From: Okeania sp. SIO2B3
Lineage (GTDB): Bacteria > Cyanobacteriota > Cyanobacteriia > Cyanobacteriales > Microcoleaceae
Reading direction: 5' to 3'
NCBI RefSeq assembly: GCF_010672525.1
Contig: NZ_JAAHGH010000006.1
Location: forward strand, 58,520 to 122,519
DNA length: 64,000 bases
The position numbers and the translations under genes were made by a program. How positions within the stretch are numbered: the first letter of the stretch is position 1; the number at the start of each line of letters is the position of its first letter. Below are positions 17,801-26,400 of the stretch, piece after piece. Under the pieces are notes generated by a model that saw only the letters and a list, made by a program, of their open reading frames with translations, made no database searches and was not told the origin of the DNA.

Positions 17801-19195
17801 TTTGAGGACGATAAATTCTTCCTCCAGTTCTCTAACGCTTTCAGTATTACCTAAAAATAAAATTCCTTGGGAAGATAAGGAAAAGTGGAGTAACCGTAGC
17901 ACTCGTTGCTGCAATTCTGGCTGCATATAAATTAGTACGTTACGGCACGAAACTAAATTCATCCTGGAAAAACCAGGATTTTTTGTCAGGTCGTGAGGGG
18001 CAAATATCAACATTTCCCGTAGCGATCGCTTTACCTGGTAACTACCTACTTCATGGTGAAAATATCGTTCTAAGTATTCCTGAGATATATATTTAGCAAT
18101 AGACTCTGGATAAATTCCCCTAGCAGCAGTTTCTAGAGCATTAGTATCAATGTCTGTGGCAAAGATTTTCACATTCAGGGACTTACCTGTTTCTCGTATA
18201 GCTTCATTGAGTAGGATAGCCATTGAGTACGCTTCTTCTCCAGTTGCACAAGCACAAACCCAAATTCGCAATTGTTTTTCTTCCTGTTGAACTTTCTTAA
18301 CAAGTTCGGGCAAAATTTCTGTTCTTAAATATTCCCAAGCTGGAGGGTCTCGAAAAAAGGAGGTAGCACCGATCAGTAAATCTTGATAAAGTATTTTTTG
18401 TTCTTCTTCAGAATTTTTGAGATAATGAATATAATTTTCTAGCTTTCCAGATCGTACTAAAGTGCAACGATGAATAATTCGACGAGTGATGGTGGAAGTT
18501 TTGTAATAGGAAAAATCTACCTCTTTATATTTGTAGAGGATACTTAATATTTCCTGTAGCTCTTCGGAAGGAATTAATGGTGATTCTCGATCGTCTCTAG
18601 AAAATAATGGATTTTCTTCCCACTCCACAATGTGATAGATAAGTTGAGCAAGTTCTACTGGAGACAAGATTTCCTCAATTAACTCAGGGGAAATGGCATT
18701 GGTGGACATACTGGTAAATTGGTCTGTTTCTGGAGATTTAACCAGGGCAACACCATTAGCATCACGGATGGCTGCTAATCCTTCTTGGCCATCACTACTG
18801 CTACCGGGAATAAGAATGGCAAGAGCGTGCTTTCCCCATTCTTGTGCCAGAGACTTGAAAAAATAGTTGATGGGAGTGTCAGACTTTAAGAGAAGGTCGA
18901 GTAAATTTAGGGTCTGAGTTTCTAACTGTAGATATTTTCCCTCTGGCACAATATATATAGTCCAGGGGTTCATTTTCATTCCATCTTCTATTGTATGGAC
19001 TGTGAGGCTCGTTTTTCCTTCTAGAAGTTGGACAAGCTGACTGGGAAAATTAGTAGATTGATTTTGGACTACTATTATGAATGCAATATTTAGTTGCTTT
19101 GGCAGATGAGAAAAAAATGTTTCTAATAGTTGTATATTCTCTGCAAATATTGCTATACCTACCACAAACAATTGGTTTTCTAATTGTAATTTCAT
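14831..19195 (-). CDS. CheB-CheR-PAS hybrid histidine kinase
   Basis: A 1454-residue soluble multidomain signalling protein. The CheB methylesterase-like domain (about 8-190) lacks two catalytic residues: the GAS serine is replaced (VGIAIFAEN, position 17) and the QHL histidine is Asn45 (VVQNQS), while the aspartate remains in IPGSSSDG (D135). The CheR methyltransferase (about 215-480) looks intact, with the SAM motif VCACATGEEAYSMA (314-327) and CRNVLIYM. A Glu/Asn-rich coiled coil follows (about 650-740, repeated NEELQSTNEEL). Then come two PAS domains, HisKA with SHELRTP-like THELRTPLNVILGF, HATPase_c (DTGKGI, GTGLGLSISQGF), and a receiver with CMDLRMPG. It probably integrates a PAS signal with kinase output; receptor demethylation is unlikely given the CheB losses. 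The ATG at 19195 is the only reasonable start. No che genes are nearby, so it stands alone. Confidence 0.9.
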   Translation of the reverse strand: MKLQLENQLFVVGIAIFAENIQLLETFFSHLPKQLNIAFIIVVQNQSTNFPSQLVQLLEGKTSLTVHTIEDGMKMNPWTIYIVPEGKYLQLETQTLNLLDLLLKSDTPINYFFKSLAQEWGKHALAILIPGSSSDGQEGLAAIRDANGVALVKSPETDQFTSMSTNAISPELIEEILSPVELAQLIYHIVEWEENPLFSRDDRESPLIPSEELQEILSILYKYKEVDFSYYKTSTITRRIIHRCTLVRSGKLENYIHYLKNSEEEQKILYQDLLIGATSFFRDPPAWEYLRTEILPELVKKVQQEEKQLRIWVCACATGEEAYSMAILLNEAIRETGKSLNVKIFATDIDTNALETAARGIYPESIAKYISQEYLERYFHHEVGSYQVKRSLREMLIFAPHDLTKNPGFSRMNLVSCRNVLIYMQPELQQRVLRLLHFSLSSQGILFLGNTESVRELEEEFIVLKSCFKVYRKRRDVQLSLTHLAPKAVTMPTIYYSIQTKLNRSRLDKMLTEVFQVGFGERKITALLVNVDNRLLNVFYNEADLLQIPIGEANLEITDIILPELKLPLDTALHRAKRDKLTVLYTGIKFYRNDREENITLRVGYNCNAPSLEEYLIVFLEIETPPTVSLLNDRQKKVYEVAPEVAQQITELEYELQQTRENLQAAVEELETINEEQQATNEELLASNEELQSTNEELQSTNEELFTINSQYQAKIEELTHLSEDIDNLLRSIDIGVVFLDKNLKIRKFTPPATQAINIRGTDINRPIYHFTHNLDCPDFIAIIQQALSNQKLIEREVTLSATGENLLLRIHPYIREDDINDGIVITLVNINELQKTKTLLTRTNNVLESLYESSPAGLFLLDQELRFLRINPIFAEINNLNVSENIGKIFSEVLPYLADQLNPLFHEILETGEIIRNIEINAPHPTNIETVGWWLSSYYPVELENGKQGIGGVITEITQLKQTQQQLLESQKLAEAANKTKSDFFKQMTHELRTPLNVILGFTQLLAHGDNLDRQQREQLDLIYKSGNNLLELVEEVLDFSKLEANRMELKLSLFDFKAFITELREMFRPSAEKKGFNLLLELDERVPQYIYGDRQKLRQVLINFLSNAIKFTDVGHVKLSVRVAQISEINDTEVNPVDLTNNLEFEIEDTGKGITQQELEKIFEAFVQGKAGRYSQTGTGLGLSISQGFVQLMGGDIHVQSCLGSGTTFSFSIIVNYAADTTHTKLPIVQQILGLAPEQPEYRILVVDDIEENRKLLLMMLRPLGFRILEAANGEEALHQWEQHQPQLICMDLRMPGMNGFEAIEQIKSTPEGQNTMIIALSASGAFSDEQHSFLEDNCCHILSKPVEEDVLLNSIAECIGVKYIYSSCHITPAPDTDASAVSNLSKDILSDMSLSSEFRSQLQMAALSCSSEEVISLLEQIPDEHQQLTDALMELADEFRFDLIAELMEEE

Positions 19196-21152
19196 TTTTT
19201 AATGGGGAAGAAGGAACAGGGAATAGGCAATAAGTTGTACCTCACTTTTTTGATCGACGCTATAAAAATCATTTGTTCTACATATTTAACCGGACTATCA
19301 AATATAAAATTAAATAGCACTCAGCAGTCAGCGGTCAGCGGTCAGCATTAGGACTTTTTTTACCGAAAAATTGTGGGTATGTGCCTCCCCTTTTAAGGGG
19401 ATAATAAGCGGTCGAGGGATGGCGAGGTCTCGGAGCCATATCCAATCGACCAAGAGAAGAAAAATTTTCATCTCTTTGTCAATCCTCTTCTTTTCAAGGA
19501 GAGGTCATTATTAATTATTAATTATTAATTATTAATTGTTGAAGCCCTCGTCGGAGATTTCAACCCCAACTCAACCATCCGGTGCATTAGTTGCATATTG
19601 TATAAACCCAAGGTCAAAAAGCTGAAGCGCTGTTTGCAGAGCATTCCGGTACGGAAAATTCTGAAGCGCTGATAGCTAGTTAATTTTGTTTGACTACATT
19701 ATTTTAGTAAACTTTTCAAGAAAATAGGGAATAGAGAAATACTTTTTTAATGAGGAAGAGGGAAGAGGAAACAGGCAATAGGCAATAGGAATTAGGTTGT
19801 ACCTCACTTTTTTAATCAACGCTATAAAAATCATTTGTCCTACATATTTAACCAGACTATCAAATCAATTAATTTTGTTTGATTACTTATTTTAGTAAAC
19901 TATTCAAGAAAGTAGGGAATAGGGAAAGACTTTTCAACTATCAGCCTTATTTAGTCAATATTTATCTACCCATTGTAAATTCTGAACAGTTTAACTAGCT
20001 ATCAGCTTTTATCAAAATAATATGGGTCTAATACCAATTTGATAAATATTTGCTACAAATAGTTAGGCTATTTCGTAAGGAGTCAACCCACCCCTAACCT
20101 CTCCCTGGAGTGCAGGGGAGGGGAATTCAGGAGTCAGGAGTCATCTGGGAATGGCGTCAATACCATTTTTAGGCCGGAAATCATCCTTTTTATCAAAGGA
20201 CATATCCTACATTTGTCTTTTTATTCCTCTTACTATTCGTAACATTCTTTTTTTTAATTGGTATAAAACCCCGCTTTGATTGGCGAAATATTTTTGGAGA
20301 GTTGCTCACGCATCCCCTACTTCCCCTCCAGGGAGGGGTTATACCAATTTGATAAATATTTGCTACAAATAGTTAGGCTATTTCGTAAGGAGTCAACCCA
20401 CCCCTCGCCCCTCCCCCTCCCTGGAGGGCAGGGCTAATTCATTGCCTGGGGAGAATATTCATAAGAAATACATTTAATTGTGCAAATATACAAATCCCCC
20501 CATCCCCCCATCTCCCCATCTCCCCACCCTTCGCCTCCTGGGAGGGGTCAGGGGTGGGTTCCCATCTCCCCATCTCCCCATCTCCCCACCCTTCGCCTCC
20601 TGGGAGGGGTCAGGGGTGGGTTCCCATCTCCCCATCTCCCCATCCCCGTGATCAATTTTTCTAAGGGTGACAATAAATAAACCCTGCTCCCTGGAGGGGG
20701 AGTCAGGAGTCACACGGGAATAGCTTCAATACCAGTTTTGAGCTAGGAAATTATATTTTTTGTCAAAGGGAGACCTCCTGCATTTGTCTTTTTCTCATGC
20801 TTATTATTCGAACACATTCTTTTTTCATGCATGGTATTAGGGGTGGGTTAACTTCTGACTTCTGACTTCTGATTTCGTTAAAGCTCTGGGTTAAAATTCC
20901 CTGATAGAAACCGGATAGTTTAGGAGCAGTTGAAATCTCCTTCTCAACGTAAAAAAAATGTTTCGGCGCTGCGCCGACATGTTTGCGCAGCATTCCGCAG
21001 GAAAACGCGGAGCGGAACAGAGTTCTATCCTACTGATTGCTGAAAGTTGAGTACTGACCGCTTCTTGAAAGTTAAAATTATACATTTATCTGATCATGTT
21101 ATAATTTCGAGACTAATAATAAAAGTTCTTAAGATTTTTTTAATTAATTGTA
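19196..21152. other. Two-kilobase repeat graveyard
   Basis: No supported gene. It contains an R1 copy (19360-19540) and two copies of a segment with gttgtacctcactttttt, cgctataaaaatcattt and acatatttaacc (19234-19300; 19797-19860). A gataaatatttgctacaaat block recurs (20042 and 20348), related to 61855. Two copies of a segment with catttgtctttttctc/ttattc lie at 20155-20230 and 20715-20800. A tandem catctccccatctcccc / cttcgcctcctgggagg array occupies 20500-20650. Apparent frames of 60-79 codons are made of these repeats. Confidence 0.75.
19360..19540. repeat. Dispersed repeat family R1, copy 3
   Basis: Begins near accgaaaaattgtgggtatg, then gcctccccttttaagggg, ataagcggtcgaggg, ggcgaggtctcggagcc, aagagaagaaaaattttc and gagaggtcattattaatt. 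It is the closest relative of the inverted copy at 43870-44062, including the flank tttttcggtaag versus taccgaaaaa. Confidence 0.65.
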
Positions 21153-22481
21153 GTGAATAATAACCCTCGTCAATTAGTTTTTATTATCCTCCAAGAAGTT
21201 TATCGAAAACAAGCTTTTGCTGATTTTGCCCTAGATAAACATCTCAGAAAAAATGATTTAATTGATACCAACCGTAGATTAGTTACAGAATTAGTTTATG
21301 GATGTGTGAGAAAGCAGCGATCGCTTGATGCAATTATCGATCGATTAGCAAAAAAGAAATCTCAGCAACAACATCCAGACTTACGGATAATTCTCCATAT
21401 TGGTCTATATCAATTATCTTATTTAGCACAAATCCCAGAATCAGCAGCAGTTAATACCACAGTTGAGCTAGCAAAAGAAAATAAACTAGCTAAATTAGCT
21501 GGTTTTGTTAATGGTTTACTCAGAGAATATATTCGGCGAGAATTGACGATTGACCTGCCAAAAAATCCAGTACAAAAATTAGGGACCTTATATAGTTTTC
21601 CTGACTGGATAATTGAATATTGGATAGAGACATTAGGTTTAAAAGAAACTGAAGAATTATGCTCATGGTTCAATCAATCGCCTAGTCTTGATTTAAGAAT
21701 TAATCCACTCAACACCTCAATTACAGAAGTAGAAACAGCAATTAAAAATACAGGTATTTCTGTTAAATGGATGCCCCAATTTCCCCAACTTTTAAGATTA
21801 ACAGGTGCAGTAGGTTCAATTCAAAAATTACCGGGTTATAAAGAGGGTTGGTGGTCAGTTCAAGATAGTAGCGCTCAATTAGTTAGTTATTTATTAAATC
21901 CACAACCAGGAGAAATAATTATTGATGCTTGTGCTGCCCCTGGAGGTAAGGCAACTCACATAGCAGAATTAATAGGAGATAATGGCAAAATTTTTGCTAT
22001 TGATAAAACAGCTTCTCGACTAAAAATGTTAGAACAAAATTCTGAAAGATTGCAGTTAAAATCTATTTCTATCTCTATAGGAGATAGTCGAAGTTTTCCT
22101 GAATTTATCGACCTAGCTGACCGAGTTTTATTAGATGTACCTTGTTCTGGTTTAGGAACTTTACACCGTCGAGTAGATGCACGGTGGAGACAAACTCCAG
22201 AAAATATTCAAAAGCTCTCAAAACTTCAAAGTGAATTATTAGAAAATACTGCCAAATGGGTCAAACAAGGGGGAGTTTTGGTATATGCAACTTGTACAAT
22301 TCATCCTTTAGAAAATGAGGAGGTGATTGAGAAGTTTTTGACAAATAATTCTGAGTGGGAAATTGAAGCGCCAACTATTGATTTTATAGTGTCTCCCACT
22401 GCGGAAGGATGGGTAAAAGTTTGGCCTCATAGAGAACTAATGGATGGCTTTTTTATGGTGAAATTAAGAAGAAAGTGTTAG
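21153..22481 (+). CDS. rsmB: 16S rRNA (cytosine-967-C5)-methyltransferase RsmB
   Basis: A 442-residue cytoplasmic RNA methyltransferase that would install m5C967 in 16S rRNA using SAM. An N-terminal NusB-like RNA-binding domain covers about residues 1-135 (RLVTELVYGCVRKQRSLDAI). The Rossmann methyltransferase domain has the SAM motif IDACAAPGGKATHIAEL (about 257-273). Motif IV is LLDVPCSGLGTLHRR and the catalytic motif VI is YATCTIHPLENE, giving the usual two cysteines (PC and TC). The start is a GTG at 21153, fixed by the NNNPRQLVFIILQEVYRKQA opening, which matches the family; no strong Shine-Dalgarno is visible. Length is normal (about 430-450). It is monocistronic. Confidence 0.93.
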   Translation: MNNNPRQLVFIILQEVYRKQAFADFALDKHLRKNDLIDTNRRLVTELVYGCVRKQRSLDAIIDRLAKKKSQQQHPDLRIILHIGLYQLSYLAQIPESAAVNTTVELAKENKLAKLAGFVNGLLREYIRRELTIDLPKNPVQKLGTLYSFPDWIIEYWIETLGLKETEELCSWFNQSPSLDLRINPLNTSITEVETAIKNTGISVKWMPQFPQLLRLTGAVGSIQKLPGYKEGWWSVQDSSAQLVSYLLNPQPGEIIIDACAAPGGKATHIAELIGDNGKIFAIDKTASRLKMLEQNSERLQLKSISISIGDSRSFPEFIDLADRVLLDVPCSGLGTLHRRVDARWRQTPENIQKLSKLQSELLENTAKWVKQGGVLVYATCTIHPLENEEVIEKFLTNNSEWEIEAPTIDFIVSPTAEGWVKVWPHRELMDGFFMVKLRRKC

Positions 22482-22878
22482 CAATTAATAATTAATAATT
22501 AATAATTAATAATTACCCATTCTTAGAGGTTGTCTGAGAAGTCCCATTTGCTACATCGCTCGCCCCCGCGCATCCCCCAATATTGGGGGACTAGAGCAAG
22601 CAAATTGACTCTTGTTCCCCCAAGGTTGGGGGGCTAGGGGGGCAAAATTCAGTATAAAAAAACTTTTCAGATATCCTCGCCATTACAAAGTACAATTCTA
22701 GTTCATTCTTCTACAGGGGTGATTTTTGCGTTGTATGAGCCAAGTATAAGAGCTGATTTATAAAGATAATCTAAGGAAAGTAGGGGATTAAGTGAATATG
22801 GTGTTATCTGTTAGTTATAATTAAGCTATATTGTGACTAATGAGCCGTCTAACTGCGATAGCTTACGCTTAACCGGAG
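22482..22878. other. Spacer with palindromes, before the IS5-type remnant
   Basis: Contains aattaataatt runs (22483-22515) and G/C palindromes (cccccaatattggggg at 22574-22589; cccccaaggttggggg near 22617), like those of family R3 but without T-runs. No gene is seen. Confidence 0.6.
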
Positions 22879-23383
22879 GTGATCGCAAATCCTCAACGTC
22901 AACCATACCCAAGTGACCTGAGCGACTCAGAATGGGAAATACTCAAGCCTCTAGTACCATTACCCAATGGCTTTGGTCATCCTATAGAGGTGGATTTCAG
23001 AGAAATCTTCAACGCCATATTCTATGTGCAACGGACTGAATGTCAGTGGAAAATGATGCCTCATGATCTACCACCTTATGGCACAGTATACAGATACTTC
23101 AAAAAATGACAAAAAGGCGGTTTTTGGCAACAGATACACTGGTATTGTACGCCAAAAATTAAGAACAGAATTAGACAGGGATGAAGACTCAACTGTTGCC
23201 ATTGCTGATTCCCAGTCAGTGAAAAAAACAGAAAAAAGCGCACCGCCCGCGCTGAGGAAACCTCAGCGTAAGGACGGAGCAAGCAAGGCTCTGTCTACGG
23301 CGCGCGACGGTGGCAAGAAAGTTAAGGGGTGTAAGCGTCACATTGTAGTAGATTCCCGAGGTACAGCAATCCTAAAACTCTAA
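22879..23383 (+). pseudogene. IS5-family transposase remnant
   Basis: Starts GTG after CCGGAGGTG. The first 76 codons (DLSDSEWEILKPLVPLPNGF, then FREIFNAIFYVQRTECQWKM and MPHDLPPYGTVYRYF) are the DUF4096-type N-terminus of IS5-like transposases. A TGA at 23107-23109 stands where the family has Trp (FKKWQKGGFW). After QQIHW the frame shifts, and the second frame continues with RQKLRTELDRDEDSTVAIAD, SQSVKKTEK and KGCKRHIVVDSRG. Between these sits a foreign block (APPALRKPQRKDGASKALS), apparently an inserted short repeat containing gaggaaacctc. The catalytic C-terminus is lost. The remnant ends 45 bp before the adhesin start. Confidence 0.85.
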
Positions 23384-23427
23384 CTAACCTTCTTATACCA
23401 ATTCTTGAAAATAGGACTACAGATAGG

Positions 23428-26400
23428 ATGATAATTAACGCTCCCTCTACCGTCATTTTTGTTGACAGCAATATTGCTGACTACCAATCTCTAGTTGACA
23501 GCGTCGAAGCAGGGACAGAAGTAGTTGTCTTGGATACCAACCGCAATGGTGTCGAGCAAATTACTGAAGTATTAGCTAACTACGACAATTTAGATAGCGT
23601 ACAAATTCTTTCTCACGGAAATTCAGCCGTTTTACAATTGGGAAATAGTAGCCTAGATAACGGTAATATTGAGAGCTATGAAAACCAATTGCAACAGTGG
23701 GGAAAAGCCCTAGTTGAAAATGGTGATATTCTTTTATATGCTTGTAATGTCGCAGAAGGCCAACAAGGACAAGCTTTTATTAATCGCTTGGGAGAGATTA
23801 CCGAAGCGGATATTGCTGCCTCTGAAGATTTGACGGGTAATAGCGATCTGGGGGGAGATTGGGTATTAGAAGCCACGACGGGATTTATCGAATCACCTCT
23901 AGCGTTTCAAGTCGAGGCAATGTCTGCGTTTAATTCTGTATTGCAGACTTTTACAGTTACTAACGCTAATAATAGTGGTACGGGTTCTTTGCGACAAGCC
24001 ATTCTAGATTCGGAAAACAATAACAATGGCGGGACAAGAGACATTATCCAAGTAGATGAAGGTTTAACTATCAATTTAACTGATAGCTTGCCAACTATTA
24101 GCGAGGATGTTGAGATTCAGGGTAACGGTGTTGTAATTAATGGCTCGGATGAACATCAGATTTTAGCAATTAATGGAGAAACCGACGCTACACAAATAAT
24201 CTTTTCGGATCTTTCCTTGAGAAATGGTAACGCCAGGGGTAGTAATGGGCAAAGAGGCGGTGGCGGAGGCTTAGGTGCTGGTGGTGCTTTGTTTATTAAA
24301 AACGGTACGGTAATTGCTAATAACGTTGAGTTTATTGACAATAGTGCCGTTGGTGGCAATGGTGCTAATGGTGCTAGAGGTGGTAATGCTGAGAGAGCAG
24401 GTATAGATGGACTTAGTGGGGGAATTGCCAATGAAAATGGTACTGCTTTTAATGACAGAACTGCTGCTGATGGTGGAACGGCAGGTAATGGTGGAACAAG
24501 AAATGGTCGTAGTGGTGGCAGTGGTGGTGATGGTGATAGTGGTAGCTTCGGCAATGGCGGTGGGGGCGGCGGTGGGGGCGGCGGCGGTGAATCTGGTGGA
24601 TTAATAGAAGGCAGGGGTGGTTTTGGTGGTGATGGTGGTAATGGTGGTTTCGGTGGTGGTGGCGGCGGTGGCGGTGGTGGCGGCTCGAATCCCAATAGAA
24701 GAGGAAGAAGCAGAACGGCAGAGGGTGGAGACGGCGGTAATGGCGGAGCATTTGGCGGTGATGGCGGTGATGGTGCTGATGTCCCACCAGATGGAAACCG
24801 CGGACTTGGTGGTCGTGGTGGCGGTGGTGCTGGACTCGGCGGTGCTATCTTTGTTGACCGTGGTGCTGATTTAATCCTGCTTAACAGTAATTTTTCTGGT
24901 AATACAGCTACTAGAGGTGCTGGTGCTAATAACGGTCGAACAAAGGGTCGTGACATTTTTGTTAGAGAAGAGTTCTCTATATTTGGGATAACCCTCATCC
25001 CTGGTGGTCAAGTTTCTCAAGTAGGTACTAATGTTGCCACGGGAAATAACCTAGATAATGGTAGCGTTTTTGGAGATATCAGCGAGTTTACCCTCCCTAC
25101 AATTAATATCGCACCTGGAAATAATCTGTCTGAATCTAATCCCGATGCAAATGGTTCTTTTAATCTATCTCTAGACAGAGCTTTACCAGTAGATTTAGTT
25201 GTTAACTATACCATTACGGGAACTGCTATTAACGATCCCGATCTCTTTGATGATGAGGAGATTGATAGTGCTGATCTGAGTATTCCCCTGAGCGTTACAA
25301 TTCCTACGGGAGATACAACGGGTTCTATTAATGTCGCAGTTATTGACGATCGCCTTTTCGACCCTGATGAAAATATTATTGTCACCCTAGAAGATTCTCC
25401 ACTTTACAATCTCGGTAATTCTATTTTTGCTGAATTGACGATTGTGGACGACGAGCCAGATATTAGCCTTGATGCGACAAATGCAGTAGAAGGGGAGAGT
25501 AACGGTCAATTGATATTTAATTTAGAGCCCAATGCTCCTGAAGGTCGTCAGTTAAGCTTTAGCATTACTGGCGGAACAGCAGAATTAGATACAGATTACA
25601 GGTTGCTCGATACTGACGATGAACCTATCGTCAGAAATGAAGATGGTGATTTTTTCTTAGATATTTCTGGTGAAGAAGGAGTTGTGGTTCAAGTAGATGC
25701 CACAGGGATTTCAGGAGGGATTCCCGATTTTGACGATTCTGCTGCAGAAGGAAATGAGACAATAGAAATTACTCTCAATCCTAGTGAAGAGTATGGTGGT
25801 GGCGGAAATACCATAACTGCCGAGATTATTGATAATGACAGTCCTCCTACAATTGATGTTGTTGCAGGAGATAATGCTACTGAAACTGATTCTAACCCCG
25901 GTGTTTTCCAGCTTAATTTCTCCAATCCCTTGCTCAGTAATGGCAATGAAAACGATGATGAGGATGCTATCTTTAATTTTACTATCGGTGGAGATGCTAC
26001 GCGAGGTGAAGACTACAACTTAGTTTTAGTTGCTAATAATACGGAGCAAGATATTATCGGCAACAGTTTCTCTTTACCAGAAGGTACGAATACTGTCAGC
26101 ATTGAGGTCAGACCAATTGATGACAATGAAGAAGAAGTTAATGAAAACGTTACTTTTACCCTCAATGAAGGAGAAGGATACGAACTAGGAGAAACTTCAG
26201 CAGAACTAACTATTGAAGACAGTGGTAGGGATGATGCGGATAATGTAGTAGGGGTGCAAATTATTGAATCCCAAGGTTCGACTAACCTCATAGAAGGACA
26301 GACTACAGATAACTATACGATTGAGTTAACCAGTGAACCTACTAGCGATGTCACTATTAATTTTGCTACCGATACTACTCAGGTAGAGAGTATTGACTCC

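Noticed and set aside
20474-20713. 66- and 79-codon frames on opposite strands
   Set aside because: Tandem catctcccc / cctcctgggagg repeats, not a gene.
22574-22640. G/C palindromes as a rho-independent terminator for rsmB
   Set aside because: No T-run follows, and the same palindromes recur in dispersed miniature elements.
24156-24998. 280-codon Pro-rich frame on the minus strand
   Set aside because: Shadow of the Gly-rich adhesin tract; composition is the complement of GGT/GGC codons.
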